From assembly GCA_021782915.1 (NCBI GenBank), contig JAJXUK010000013.1:1-47638 (forward strand): a stretch of 47,638 nucleotides of DNA. Direction: 5' to 3'. Numbering within the stretch: the first letter of the stretch is position 1; the number at the start of each line of letters is the position of its first letter. Below the pieces are notes generated by a model. The model saw only the letters and a list, made by a program, of their open reading frames with translations. It was not told the origin of the DNA and did no database searches. This document shows positions 7,711-15,954 of this stretch, piece by piece. The translations under genes and the position numbers were made by a program. Source of the DNA: Actinomycetes bacterium (GTDB lineage: Bacteria; Actinomycetota; Acidimicrobiia; Acidimicrobiales; RAAP-2).

Positions 7711-8157
7711 ATGCCCACGAGACTCTCCCTCCCCCCGCGTCGCCTCGCGCTCAGCGCGGGAGGGGTGCTGCTGACCGGGGCGCTCGGCACGGCGTTGCGT
7801 GTCGGCTTGCTGAACCTGGCGTCGAGCCCGATACCTCGGGGTGTCGCGGTTTTCCACACCCAGAGCTGGACCAGTGACATCCCCTGGATGCTCCTGGGGA
7901 TCAACTTCACCGGTGTACTGGTCGCGGTCGTACTGCTGCGGGGAGCCCTGCGCCACCACGACCCCAACGATCTGCTGCGCCTGCTACTCATCACGGGCTT
8001 CCTGGGGGGATACACGTCGTATTCGAGCCTGTTCGTCTCACTCGCACAGATCTGGCACCAGTCGGTGACGGCGGGCGTGCTGGTGGGAGCCGGCGCCGTG
8101 GCCTCCGGCGTGCTCGCCGGCTGGCTCGGGCTGCGCCTAAGGCCGCGACACCCATGA
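7711..8157 (+). CDS. crcB: CrcB/Fluc fluoride channel subunit, first copy
   Basis: 148 residues with about four membrane helices. Fluc motifs are visible: GGVLLTGALGTALR at the start, GINFTG (the conserved Asn of helix 2) and ITGFLGGYTSYSSLF (the TGFxGGxTTFS family motif, with the Phe/Ser track). Fluc proteins are dual-topology channels that export fluoride. Bacteria with two adjacent genes form heterodimers, so this subunit probably pairs with the next one. It is somewhat long, with a ~15 residue N-terminal extension. It overlaps the second copy by 4 bp (ATGA), consistent with coupled translation at equal amounts. Confidence 0.9.
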   Translation: MPTRLSLPPRRLALSAGGVLLTGALGTALRVGLLNLASSPIPRGVAVFHTQSWTSDIPWMLLGINFTGVLVAVVLLRGALRHHDPNDLLRLLLITGFLGGYTSYSSLFVSLAQIWHQSVTAGVLVGAGAVASGVLAGWLGLRLRPRHP

Positions 8158-8516
8158 GCACTCTCGCGATCGCCGTCGCCGGGGGAGTCGGGGCCCTGGT
8201 GCGTTTCTTCGCGGAGTACGCGGTGCGCCGTCACCACCCCGCGCTGCGGCCCTGGGCCACCGTGGGCGTGAACGCCCTTGGCTGTCTCATCGCCGGCTGG
8301 ATCAGCTACCAGACGGTGTCCGCCCTGGCGACCTCGCTGCACGAGGTGCTGCTGACGGGTTTCTGCGGGGGCCTGACCACCTTTTCCTCCGCGTTCGCCA
8401 TTCCCGTCCTCTTGCAGCGCGAGCACCACTGGGGCTACGCGGCCGCCGTGGTGATCGCCACTCCCCTTCTGTGCGCGCTCGCCTTCGCCCTCGGTGCCTC
8501 CCTCGGGGGCGTCTAG
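8154..8516 (+). CDS. crcB: CrcB/Fluc fluoride channel subunit, second copy
   Basis: 120 residues, the usual Fluc length, with four hydrophobic helices. It shows GGVGALVRFFAEY at the start, GVNALGC with the conserved Asn, and LTGFCGGLTTFSSAF with the Thr/Phe/Ser fluoride track. It is expected to assemble antiparallel with the product of the preceding gene, which it overlaps by ATGA. Both copies keep the motif residues, so both should contribute to the pore. The heterodimer is inferred from the tandem arrangement. Confidence 0.92.
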   Translation: MSTLAIAVAGGVGALVRFFAEYAVRRHHPALRPWATVGVNALGCLIAGWISYQTVSALATSLHEVLLTGFCGGLTTFSSAFAIPVLLQREHHWGYAAAVVIATPLLCALAFALGASLGGV

Positions 8517-8550
8517 GTCTGCGCCACCATGACGAAGGGATAGCTCACTC

Positions 8551-9087
8551 ATGAGACGGCCACACGATCTCCGCCTGGGCCCGAGCACGCGCCTGATCGT
8601 CCTCATCGTCTTCGGTGTCGCCTTCGGCTTCGTGGAGGCCGCGGTCGTGTACGACCTGCGCAACCTCCTGGGCTTTCACGCCCACGTGCCGATCCCCCAC
8701 TACCACAGCGTTCTCAACCTCGGCTTCATCAACTTCGTGACCGCCAAGAAGTCACTTCTCGTCACCCGAGAGCTAACCCGCGTCGAAACCGTGCGCGAGG
8801 TCTGCACGATCGTCATGCTCGGCGCCGTAGCCCTGCTCAGCACGCGAACCTGGCTCGGTCGCCTCGGCGCGTTTCTCGTCGGCTTTAGCTGCTGGGACCT
8901 CGCCTACTACGGCTTCTTGCGCGTCATCGATCACTGGCCCCAGAGCCTGATGACCCGAGACGTCTTCTTCCTCATCCCCGTGATGTGGATCGGACCCGTC
9001 ATCACTCCCCTCGTCATCTTCACGCTCCTCCTCCTGCTCGGCGCCTGGCTGGTCCTGCGCCTCGACGAGCCCTGGACTCTCGAGTAG
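8551..9087 (+). CDS. conserved integral membrane protein, function unknown
   Basis: 178 residues with about four transmembrane helices (residues ~14-32, ~88-105, ~108-128 and ~150-172). Conserved-looking features include GFVEAAVVYDLR in helix 1, a loop ending KKSLLVTRELTRVETVREV, and the aromatic SCWDLAYYGFLRVI followed by WPQSLMTRDVFFLIPVMWIGPVITP. I recall similar hypothetical membrane proteins in many bacteria but no assigned role. The start ATG has a Shine-Dalgarno sequence (GAAGGGA) about 11 nt upstream. It follows crcB by 34 bp on the same strand and may share its transcript. Confidence 0.75.
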   Translation: MRRPHDLRLGPSTRLIVLIVFGVAFGFVEAAVVYDLRNLLGFHAHVPIPHYHSVLNLGFINFVTAKKSLLVTRELTRVETVREVCTIVMLGAVALLSTRTWLGRLGAFLVGFSCWDLAYYGFLRVIDHWPQSLMTRDVFFLIPVMWIGPVITPLVIFTLLLLLGAWLVLRLDEPWTLE

Positions 9088-9336
9088 GCCCCGCGACGGT
9101 CGGATCCTGATGGGCCTGGCTGAGACCAGGAAAGTCTGGGCTGCCTCGCGGTGGCGTGAGCATCATGGCCGCCGCGACCAGACGACGACGAGAGCACCGG
9201 CCACGGCCTCACGCGTACAGCGTCGGCGGGCCCACCTGACAGTCAGTCACCTCTTGACGGCACTGAGCAGTTCGCGAGCGCATCGCCTGGTGCGAGATCA
9301 GCAGAGCACGCCCTGAGCAGGTTCCGCCCTGACCTC
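9088..9336. other. intergenic region between convergent genes
   Basis: No convincing gene was seen. The only open frames are short and Arg/Ser-rich without start signals. A weak hairpin, CCTGG-N6-CCAGG at 9115-9130, lacks a T-run and is at best a poor terminator for the upstream gene. Confidence 0.5.
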
Positions 9337-9891
9337 TCACGGGAAGCGCGTGCCGAGCACGACACCCGAGGTGGTCGTGCTCGCGAGCTTCGTGCAGACG
9401 GCGTTGGTGCGCAGCGTGTAGTAGAGCGTGGCCCCACTCCGGAACGCCAGCCGCACTCGAGAGGCGTTGGCCGCAGAACACTTTGACCGAGGGAAGAAGT
9501 TGGCCGCCGTCTCGATGCCCACGGTAACGCTTGCGAGCGCTCCAGGCTTCACCACGATGGTCCTACCGCGACCCGCGTAGGTGATCTTCGTTGCCGCGGG
9601 GCCAACACCTCTGAAGACGACGAGCCCGCCCGAACGAACGAACTTGCCAAACTGGGTTGCGGGCGTCCCCGACAGCGTGCAGGCGTGTGACGAGTGATTC
9701 TTGATGAGGAGCGTCTCGTACGCGGTGCCTGCCGCCGCACTGCCGCGGCCCAGCGTGGGCGTGAGCGCCACGCTGGTACACGGCGCCACTGCAGAGGCAC
9801 CAGCGAACGGGACTGCTTGGGACGCACTGACCGGGATGGCGAGGGCCGCCGCGCCCAGCGCGCCACGAAGAAGTCTTCGCAATCCCGTCAA
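9337..9891 (-). CDS. secreted DUF4232-like protein
   Basis: Up to 184 residues. The N-terminus is a signal peptide (RRLLRGALGAAALAIPV, cleavage probably after an ASQA or GASA site). The mature domain begins with a Cys (APCTSVALTPTLG) and has the DUF4232 pattern: a long beta strand with LLIKNHSSHACTLSGTP, then a beta-rich body ending VCTKL. Four cysteines could make two disulphides. The function of DUF4232 is unknown; members are secreted or lipid-anchored in actinobacteria. The start is uncertain: a TTG at 9891 or a second TTG at 9884, which sits better behind AGGGAG. A second DUF4232-type gene lies at 22598-23197. Confidence 0.7.
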   Translation of the reverse strand: MTGLRRLLRGALGAAALAIPVSASQAVPFAGASAVAPCTSVALTPTLGRGSAAAGTAYETLLIKNHSSHACTLSGTPATQFGKFVRSGGLVVFRGVGPAATKITYAGRGRTIVVKPGALASVTVGIETAANFFPRSKCSAANASRVRLAFRSGATLYYTLRTNAVCTKLASTTTSGVVLGTRFP

Positions 9892-10039
9892 GTCTCCCTA
9901 CCGCCTCTCAGGGCTGTTGGCCCGGACATTTCTGAGTCTCGGTCCTCGCGCACCCTGAGTGCCAGTCACGACTTCGAATGGCTAATGAGCCACGTGCGAA
10001 ACCTCGACGACCTCGCGTCATGTGCCGCTCTACAGAGTC

Positions 10040-10765
10040 TCAAACTCGACGGAGCATCGCTTCGTGCACGAGCCACGAGAACGTCGCGTCGGGTTGGCCG
10101 AGCATCTCGGGATGCCACTGCACGCCGAGGATGAGACCATCGGGCGACTCCACTCCCTCGACGACGCCATCGGTGGCCACCGCACTGACGATCAGTCCCT
10201 CGCCCACCGTGGAAACCGTCTGGTGGTGCAGGGAGTTCACGGCCAGCAGCGGTGCGAGCAGCCCCGCCGTGCGTGTGCCCGGCAGGACACTGACCTGATG
10301 CGTGGGCTGGCGTCCGTCGACGTCCCACTGGGGGTGCCCGGCGCCATCGCTCAGCTCCACGTGCTGATTGAGTGTTCCACCCAGAGCCACGTTCAGCAAC
10401 TGAAAGCCACGGCAGATCGCCAGCACGGGCAGTCCCCGCCGTCGAGCCGTCTCGAGCAGGCGCAGCTCCCACTCATCTCGCTCGCGCTCGAGGGCGCCGA
10501 GATTCACGTCAGGCTCGGCTCCGTACAGGGCCGGATCCACGTCCGCTCCCCCGCTCATGACTAGGCCGTCGAGGCGCTCCACGAGCTCATCGACATCCGC
10601 GTCGCGCGCCAGCTCGACGGGAAGCCCGCCCGCGAGAGCCACCGAGCGCGGGTAGTCGGTGAAGTGAAGGTCGAAGTGCAACGTGCGCATGGCCAATGGC
10701 ACGAAGTCGCCCAGCGCGGTGGCGGGCCAGCGACGCCCGGAAATGCCGATCAGCGGTTTACCCAC
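10040..10765 (-). CDS. class I glutamine amidotransferase-like (gamma-glutamyl-gamma-aminobutyrate hydrolase type)
   Basis: 241 residues from the GTG at 10765, chosen because TATAGT ends 6 nt upstream. The class I GATase triad is visible: nucleophile Cys ~118 in LAICRGFQLLNV, and His and Glu in GVQWHPEML. SGGADVDPALYG near residue 71 and NSLHHQTV are typical of the PuuD-like hydrolases that split gamma-glutamyl-GABA in polyamine breakdown. No other putrescine-degradation gene is nearby, so the substrate is an inference. The enzyme is expected in the cytoplasm. It is divergent from the orphan gene start at 10795. Confidence 0.85.
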   Translation of the reverse strand: MGKPLIGISGRRWPATALGDFVPLAMRTLHFDLHFTDYPRSVALAGGLPVELARDADVDELVERLDGLVMSGGADVDPALYGAEPDVNLGALERERDEWELRLLETARRRGLPVLAICRGFQLLNVALGGTLNQHVELSDGAGHPQWDVDGRQPTHQVSVLPGTRTAGLLAPLLAVNSLHHQTVSTVGEGLIVSAVATDGVVEGVESPDGLILGVQWHPEMLGQPDATFSWLVHEAMLRRV

Positions 10766-10771
10766 GCGGTC

Positions 10772-10777
10772 ACTATA
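10772..10777 (-). promoter_or_regulatory. -10 box (TATAGT) of the GATase gene
   Basis: TATAGT on the minus strand ends 6 nt before the GTG at 10765. On the plus strand the adjoining bases form the Shine-Dalgarno sequence AGGAGGG of the remnant at 10795. Confidence 0.55.
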
Positions 10778-10794
10778 GGAGGGACGTCTACGGC

Positions 10795-10940
10795 ATGACC
10801 ACACCCTCACCAAAGGACATCCGCGGCACCGACACCGTGGACCGCCTCTACACCGGGGCGATTCCGACCACTCGACCGCCCACGACCCGTCCGACAGCAA
10901 CACCCGGGCTCTTGAACACATCGGCGCCTGAGCTGTCCGG
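10795..10940 (+). pseudogene. probable 5' remnant of a broken gene
   Basis: An ATG at 10795 sits behind a near-perfect Shine-Dalgarno sequence (AGGAGGG, 10777-10783), and its first ~25 codons look like real coding sequence (MTTPSPKDIRGTDTVDRLY). The frame then turns Thr/Pro-rich and runs on as an antisense frame through the AT-rich PLD-like gene, where it has no independent coding character. I infer that an original gene kept its start here and lost its body when the adjacent AT-rich segment arrived. The original product is not recognised, and no matching 3' end was found at 11890-12013. Confidence 0.35.
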
Positions 10941-10941
10941 G

Positions 10942-11889
10942 TTACACCTCAGTAGCAAGGCTTCGAATGAAGTCCCTCACCGAACTAGCCCGTCGCTGCC
11001 CACCCACTATTTCGTCCGCGGTCACAGCGCTCGAACTCGACCAACAGGAATCAAAGAACTTTTGAAACTTCACTACTTCTTCGGACGAGAAGACCAAGTC
11101 TCCCGTGAGTGTCTCTTCAGTGCTCTCGTTGGTAATGTAAACCATTCGATTGCCATAGATCCCAAAATCCAGCTCGGTCATGCTCGGCGAGATACCATGA
11201 GCCTGCAGACCGCGGAGATAGCGTGCCGCGTTGAATACCCGGGCCTCGTAGCCACTATTGAGATGGACGCTGAGGAAGTCTTGCATCTGAGCATTCATCT
11301 CGCTGTCCCGACCGGAAATCATCAGACGACGAACGTGAATACGCCCCCTCTGGACGTACTGATCGACGCGCTCAAGAAACTCCTGAAACGTTGCATTAGC
11401 CAGCACGTTGTCGCGATCGAGAAAATGCACTGCCCGGATCAAGCCGCCCTCTTCTTCTGCGAATGAGAGCATGACCTCCGCGTTCTCAATACTCTGCTCA
11501 ACGGTCATTCGACCGCGACTCAGGAGGTCCGTCAGCCTTGACTCGGCGATATTGAGGTCACGATCGATGAATCGCTTCACGACGGCAAAGAAGGACTCGG
11601 GCAATGCGTAGATGTCGTGCTGTATCGCCAGAAGCGTACGGTCCGTGTCTCGACGTAGCTCCAGCACATTGACATCATTGAGGAACCGATTCTTGAAAGA
11701 TCGAATGTCGATTGTCATCCCGATCAGGAGTCCAATAACCGAAATGAGAAGGCTAACGAAGAGTGAATTAACAAAGCCCCATTGATGGACAAAGAAGTGG
11801 GTGGCAATCGGAATCGCCACACCCACCGCGATGATCATGCCGAATCGTGCCGCGTACTCACCGGCACCCTTGGGTGGACTTCCGGCCAT
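10942..11889 (-). CDS. membrane-anchored protein with PLD-like cytoplasmic domain, probable accessory gene
   Basis: 315 residues. Two membrane helices lie near the N-terminus (about 15-33 and 38-60). A helical linker follows (IDIRSFKNRFL ... DLLSRGRMT). The last ~180 residues form an alpha/beta domain (RAVHFLDRDN, IHVRRLMISG, ELDFGIYGNRMVYIT) that resembles phospholipase D-like domains seen in signalling or conflict proteins, but no HxK catalytic motif is visible, so a non-catalytic or sensor role is possible. Base composition is much more AT-rich (some lines ~45% GC) than the flanks, and codon use differs, which suggests horizontal acquisition. A Shine-Dalgarno sequence (GAGGGG) precedes the ATG inside an inverted repeat. 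Function unknown. Confidence 0.65.
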   Translation of the reverse strand: MAGSPPKGAGEYAARFGMIIAVGVAIPIATHFFVHQWGFVNSLFVSLLISVIGLLIGMTIDIRSFKNRFLNDVNVLELRRDTDRTLLAIQHDIYALPESFFAVVKRFIDRDLNIAESRLTDLLSRGRMTVEQSIENAEVMLSFAEEEGGLIRAVHFLDRDNVLANATFQEFLERVDQYVQRGRIHVRRLMISGRDSEMNAQMQDFLSVHLNSGYEARVFNAARYLRGLQAHGISPSMTELDFGIYGNRMVYITNESTEETLTGDLVFSSEEVVKFQKFFDSCWSSSSAVTADEIVGGQRRASSVRDFIRSLATEV

Positions 11890-11890
11890 C

Positions 11891-11939
11891 TGGCTTCACC
11901 CCTCAGTCGTCACTGCGAAACAGGCTCCCCGTGAAGCCA
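11891..11939 (-). promoter_or_regulatory. inverted repeat that could fold over the ribosome site of the PLD-like gene
   Basis: TGGCTTCAC (11891-11899) and GTGAAGCCA (11931-11939) are perfect 9-base inverted copies with a 31-nt loop. On the minus strand the start-proximal arm abuts the GAGGGG ribosome site, so folding would hide part of it. Confidence 0.4.
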
Positions 11940-12013
11940 CGTGGTGTCCATCGTCCGATGTTCCCACCGGCCAAACATAGTGTGATCGCGAGGAGAAGGG
12001 CGCTATCGCGCAC

Positions 12014-13528
12014 TCACCTCAATGCCGCATCCTCGGTCGAGACGAGCTGGCGGGCCGCGCGAGCCTCGTCGACCCGCGAGACGGGCGTGTGATACGGAGC
12101 GTGCTGCAGGATCTGTGCGTCCTGACGTGCCTGGGCCACGATGCGCTCGAGGGCTTGGGCTAGGGCTTCGAGGGTCTGAGGGCTCTCGGTCTCGGTGGGC
12201 TCGAACATGAGGGCCTCGTCCACGATCAGCGGGAAGTAGACGGTGGGAGCGTGAAAGCCCTCATCGAGCAGGGCCTTGGCCACGTCGAGTCCCCTCGCGC
12301 CGGTCTCAGCCTTGAGCGAGCTCGCCGTCAGCACCGCCTCATGCATACAGGGCCGGTCGTACGCGGCGGGCAACACCTCGCGCAGGCGCTGGCGCAGCCA
12401 GTTCGCGTTGAGCACCGCGTGCTGGGCCACCCGCGGCAACCCGTCCGCGCCGTGCACGTCGATGTAGGCCAGGGCCCGGGCCAGCACCAGGGCGTTGCCG
12501 TGCCAGCCGTGCACACGGCCGATGCTGCGCGCCGGGCGACGCCACTCGAACGTGCCGTCCGCCGCGCGCGCCGCCTTGGGTCCCGGCAGGAAGTCGGCCA
12601 GGCGGGCCGACACGGCGACTGGTCCGGCCCCGGGCCCTCCCCCACCATGGGGAGTGGCGAAGGTCTTGTGCAGGTTCATGTGCACGATGTCAAAGCCCAT
12701 GTCACCGGGTCGCACGACGCCCACGATGGCGTTCAGGTTCGCACCGTCGTAGTACAGCAAGCCGCCGACCTCGTGCACGGCGGCAGCGATCTCTTCGATC
12801 TCCTCTTCGAACAGCCCGACGGTGTTCGGATTCGTCAACATGATGCCGGCCACGTCAGGACCGAGCGCCGCGCGCAGCGCGTCCAGGTCGACGAGACCTC
12901 GCTCATTGCTGGGCACCGTGGTGACCTCGTAGCCGCCGAGGGTGACCGACGCCGGATTCGTGCCGTGCGCGGAGTCCGGGATGATCACCCGGCGTCGCAC
13001 GTCAGAACGTGAGGCGTGATAGGCGCGCATCAACAGCAGTCCCGTCAACTCACCGGCCGCCCCGGCGGCGGGCTGCAGCGTGGCCGCCGCCATGCCCGTG
13101 ATGTCACAGAGCTTCTCCTCCAAACTCACCAGCAGTTCCAGCCACCCCTGGCTGAGGGCCGCGGGTGCACCGGGATGCACGCTGTTGAGTGCGGGGTCCC
13201 CCGCCACGGCGTCACAGAACTTCGGGTTGTACTTCATGGTGCACGAGCCGAGCGGATAGGCCCCCAGGTCCACCGAGAACTGGCGAGCGCTCAGGCGTGT
13301 GAAGTGCCCCACGAGGTCGCGCTCGGACAGGTTCGCGAGCACGACCGGCGTGTCGCGCAGATGCTCAGGGCCGAGAAACTCGCTCATCGGTCGCTCGGCG
13401 AGCCCGGTCGTGCGCAGCTGCACCGCGGAGCGTCCCGGCACGGAGAGCTCGAACATGGTCGGCTCGGTCTCGTGACCCATCAGGGGCGCCGACGCCGCGC
13501 GGCCCCCCGCGAATCCCTCGGACGTCAT
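12014..13528 (-). CDS. gcvPB: glycine dehydrogenase (decarboxylating) subunit 2
   Basis: 504 residues, the C-terminal half of P-protein as a separate subunit. It carries the PLP-binding lysine in NLHKTFATPHGGGGPG, with the Gly-rich loop after it, and conserved blocks SAHGTNPAS and MLTNPNTVGLFE. Together with GcvPA it decarboxylates glycine and passes the aminomethyl group to the lipoyl arm of GcvH. Start and upstream stop overlap as TGATG at 13528, so translation is coupled to gcvPA. It is the last gene of the unit gcvT-gcvPA-gcvPB. The split P-protein is common in some actinobacteria, Firmicutes and archaea; the length matches. Confidence 0.96.
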   Translation of the reverse strand: MTSEGFAGGRAASAPLMGHETEPTMFELSVPGRSAVQLRTTGLAERPMSEFLGPEHLRDTPVVLANLSERDLVGHFTRLSARQFSVDLGAYPLGSCTMKYNPKFCDAVAGDPALNSVHPGAPAALSQGWLELLVSLEEKLCDITGMAAATLQPAAGAAGELTGLLLMRAYHASRSDVRRRVIIPDSAHGTNPASVTLGGYEVTTVPSNERGLVDLDALRAALGPDVAGIMLTNPNTVGLFEEEIEEIAAAVHEVGGLLYYDGANLNAIVGVVRPGDMGFDIVHMNLHKTFATPHGGGGPGAGPVAVSARLADFLPGPKAARAADGTFEWRRPARSIGRVHGWHGNALVLARALAYIDVHGADGLPRVAQHAVLNANWLRQRLREVLPAAYDRPCMHEAVLTASSLKAETGARGLDVAKALLDEGFHAPTVYFPLIVDEALMFEPTETESPQTLEALAQALERIVAQARQDAQILQHAPYHTPVSRVDEARAARQLVSTEDAALR

Positions 13529-14889
13529 CAGGCCACCACCTTCCTCATCAACTCCACGTAGCGGTCCATCTCCTCGCGGGTGCGACGCTCGGTGACGGCC
13601 ACGAGCAGCACGCGCGACGGATCCTCCACGGACTCGTCGTCCGGCTCCACCAGCGCATCCAGTGCGACACCCGCGAGCACCCCGGAGCCGGCCATGTCCG
13701 CGATGACCTCAGCGGCCGGCCGGCGCAGGCGCAGCGCGAACTCGCGCAGGAAGGGCTGCGAGTTCGCCGCACTGACCCCGGGAATCTGCACCAGCTCTTC
13801 GAAGAGGTGGTGCGCACCGACGGCACCGCGTCGTGCGATCTCCGCGAGTCCGCTGGTACCTAGCCAGCCCAGCTGAATCGCCGCGGCAACCGCCATCAAC
13901 GTCTGGTTCGTGCAGACGTTGGACGTGGCCTTCTCGCGCCGAATGTCCTGTTCGCGAGCGCGAAGCGTGGTCACGAAGCTGCGTCGGCCGTTCAGGTCTA
14001 CCGTCTCGCCGACGATGCGCCCCGGCAGGCGGCGCACCTGTTCCAGGGTGCAGGCGAACAGACCCAGGTACGGCCCGCCAAAGGACAGTGGCGTGCCAAA
14101 AGCCTGACCCTCACCCACGAACACGTCAGCGCCCCAGTCTCCGGCGCTGCGCAGCACGCCCGCGCCGACGGGGTCACCGGCCACCACGAAGAGGGCTCCG
14201 GCCGCACGGGCCAGCTCTCGCGGCGCCCCGAGGTCCTCCACCACGCCCAGGTAGTTCGGGTACGCCACCACGACGGCGGCGGCGCTCGCTGCATCCAGAG
14301 CCGCCCAGTCCGTGACACCATCGCGCAGTGGGACTTCGATGATCTCGTGGCCCGTGCCGGCGGCGAAGGTGCGCGCCACGGCCCGCCAGTGCGGATGCAC
14401 GCCGCTGGAGACGAGAATGCGCGAGCGCTTCGTGGCGCCCGCGGCCATGTTGAGTGCCTCGACCAGCGCCGAGGCCCCGTCGTAGAGAGACGCGTTGGCG
14501 ATGGGCAGCCCGCTCAGCCGCGACACCAACGTCTGGTACTCGAAGATGGCCTGCAGCACCCCTTGGGCCACTTCGGGCTGGTACGGGGTGTAGGCCGTGA
14601 CAAACTCGGAGCGCGAGCTAAGCGCGCGCACGACGTTGGGCACCTCATGGTCGTAGGCGCCCGCGCCGGCGAAACAGGTCATCGTCGCCGCGCGCGCCGC
14701 GTTGGCCTCGCCGTAGCGCGCAAAGATCGCCGCGACGTCCGGCTCACTCGCGCCGACGGACATTCCGAGCCCGCCCGCCAAGCGCAGCGCCGGCGGGATG
14801 TGCGCGAAGAGGTCATCGAGGCTGCTCAGGCCCAGGAAGTCGAGCATCTCGGCCACTTCGGACTCGGTATGCGGCAGGTAGTCAGCCAT
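13528..14889 (-). CDS. gcvPA: glycine dehydrogenase (decarboxylating) subunit 1
   Basis: 453 residues from the ATG at 14889; a GTG one codon upstream (14892) is also possible. The ATG is preferred because it overlaps the gcvT stop as TGATG. Typical N-terminal subunit features are YLPHTESEVAEMLDFLG at the start, FAGAGAYDHEVPNVVRAL, and TAYTPYQPEVAQG (the substrate and PLP phosphate region). The lysine that binds PLP is in the partner GcvPB. The complex is cytoplasmic and works with GcvH and GcvT. GcvH is not in this unit but at 25031-25408. Confidence 0.95.
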   Translation of the reverse strand: MADYLPHTESEVAEMLDFLGLSSLDDLFAHIPPALRLAGGLGMSVGASEPDVAAIFARYGEANAARAATMTCFAGAGAYDHEVPNVVRALSSRSEFVTAYTPYQPEVAQGVLQAIFEYQTLVSRLSGLPIANASLYDGASALVEALNMAAGATKRSRILVSSGVHPHWRAVARTFAAGTGHEIIEVPLRDGVTDWAALDAASAAAVVVAYPNYLGVVEDLGAPRELARAAGALFVVAGDPVGAGVLRSAGDWGADVFVGEGQAFGTPLSFGGPYLGLFACTLEQVRRLPGRIVGETVDLNGRRSFVTTLRAREQDIRREKATSNVCTNQTLMAVAAAIQLGWLGTSGLAEIARRGAVGAHHLFEELVQIPGVSAANSQPFLREFALRLRRPAAEVIADMAGSGVLAGVALDALVEPDDESVEDPSRVLLVAVTERRTREEMDRYVELMRKVVA

Positions 14890-15941
14890 CACGTCGCCTT
14901 TCGCACAAAGGGCAGGCTCACGAGCCGCCCTGTCACCTCACGATCGCGCACCAGCATCGTCACCGGGGTCTCCGGCTCGAGCTCGCCGCTGAGCAGACCG
15001 AGACCGATCCCTCGCTCGAGCACCGGCGAGTAGTTGCCCGAGCTCAACAGACCGTGCGAGCGGCCGGCCACGAGGACCTCGGCGCCCTCGCGCAGCGGCT
15101 GACGAGTGTCGGAGACCACTCCGTGCAGGTGACGCCGCGGGCCCCGCTGGCGTTCGGCCTCCACGGGCCCCCGGCCACGGAACGTCTCCTTGTTCCAGCC
15201 CAGGACCCAGCCCAGTCCCGCCTCGAGAGTGGTGGACGTCGAGCTGAGCTCGTGACCGTACAGCGGCAGCGCGGCCTCCAGGCGCAAGGTGTCGCGCGCG
15301 CCCAAGCCCGCCGGCGTGACACCCGCGGCAACGATCTCGCCGAGCAGTTCCGCGGCGACCGCGTTGGGTGCGGCGATCTCGATGCCGGCCTCACCGGTGT
15401 AGCCGGTGCCGGCCACCCGCAGCTCAGCGCCTCGATACTGCAGCACCGTGACGTCATTACGGCGCACCTGGGCGAAACGCTCGTCCACCAGGCCCGCCTT
15501 CTCGCGCGCCTTGGGCCCCTGCACCGCGAGCACCACGCGCTCGGCGGTTACATCGACTCCGGGCAGAGCACTCAGCACCCCGGAGGTGTTCGAGGCGTTG
15601 GGCATGACGTCGAACTCCTCTGGCCCCACCCACCAGACGATGATGTCGTCGACCACGAAGCCCCGCGAGTCCAGAAGATGCGTGTACTGTGCCCGTCCGG
15701 GGCCAATCTTGGTCAGGTCATTGGTCAGCGTGGACTGCAGCGCATCAAAGGCCCCCACCCCCGTGCAGCGCACCGTGCCAAGGTGGCTCACGTCGAAGAC
15801 CACGGCGTCTCGCCGACACGCCAAGTGCTCGGCCAGGGTGCCGGTGGCGTACTGCAGGGGCATCTCCCAGCCGCCGAAGGGAACCATCTTGGCCCCGAGT
15901 TCAACGTGCTGCTCATAGAGGAAGGGGCGACGGTTGCTCAC
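14889..15941 (-). CDS. gcvT: aminomethyltransferase (glycine cleavage T-protein)
   Basis: 350 residues from GTG 15941. An upstream ATG in frame (15971) is rejected because TAGTGT ends 7 nt before the GTG and the usual T-protein N-terminus (LYEQHVELGAKMVPFGGWEMP) follows directly. Conserved features include VFDVSHLG near the N-terminus, LTND, and GYTGEAGIEI before LLGEIV. The enzyme moves the methylene from aminomethyl-lipoyl-GcvH to tetrahydrofolate and releases ammonia. It heads the coupled gcvT-gcvPA-gcvPB unit. Its -10 box overlaps the stop codon of the PD-(D/E)XK-like gene upstream, so it may have its own leaderless transcript as well as read-through from merR. Confidence 0.95.
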   Translation of the reverse strand: MSNRRPFLYEQHVELGAKMVPFGGWEMPLQYATGTLAEHLACRRDAVVFDVSHLGTVRCTGVGAFDALQSTLTNDLTKIGPGRAQYTHLLDSRGFVVDDIIVWWVGPEEFDVMPNASNTSGVLSALPGVDVTAERVVLAVQGPKAREKAGLVDERFAQVRRNDVTVLQYRGAELRVAGTGYTGEAGIEIAAPNAVAAELLGEIVAAGVTPAGLGARDTLRLEAALPLYGHELSSTSTTLEAGLGWVLGWNKETFRGRGPVEAERQRGPRRHLHGVVSDTRQPLREGAEVLVAGRSHGLLSSGNYSPVLERGIGLGLLSGELEPETPVTMLVRDREVTGRLVSLPFVRKAT

Positions 15942-15948
15942 GGCAGCC

Positions 15949-15954
15949 ACACTA
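15949..15954 (-). promoter_or_regulatory. -10 box (TAGTGT) of gcvT, overlapping an upstream stop codon
   Basis: TAGTGT ends 7 nt before the GTG at 15941. Its first three bases (15954-15952) are also the TAG stop of the upstream PD-(D/E)XK-like gene. Confidence 0.55.

Noticed and set aside
9110-9316. 68-codon plus-strand frame in the gap after 9087
   Set aside because: Arg/Ser/Thr-rich composition, no ribosome site or -10 box, no resemblance to a known family.
10696-11466. 256-codon plus-strand frame across the AT-rich gene as a real gene
   Set aside because: Only its first ~25-40 codons from 10795 look coding; the rest is antisense to a protein with clear membrane helices and domain structure.
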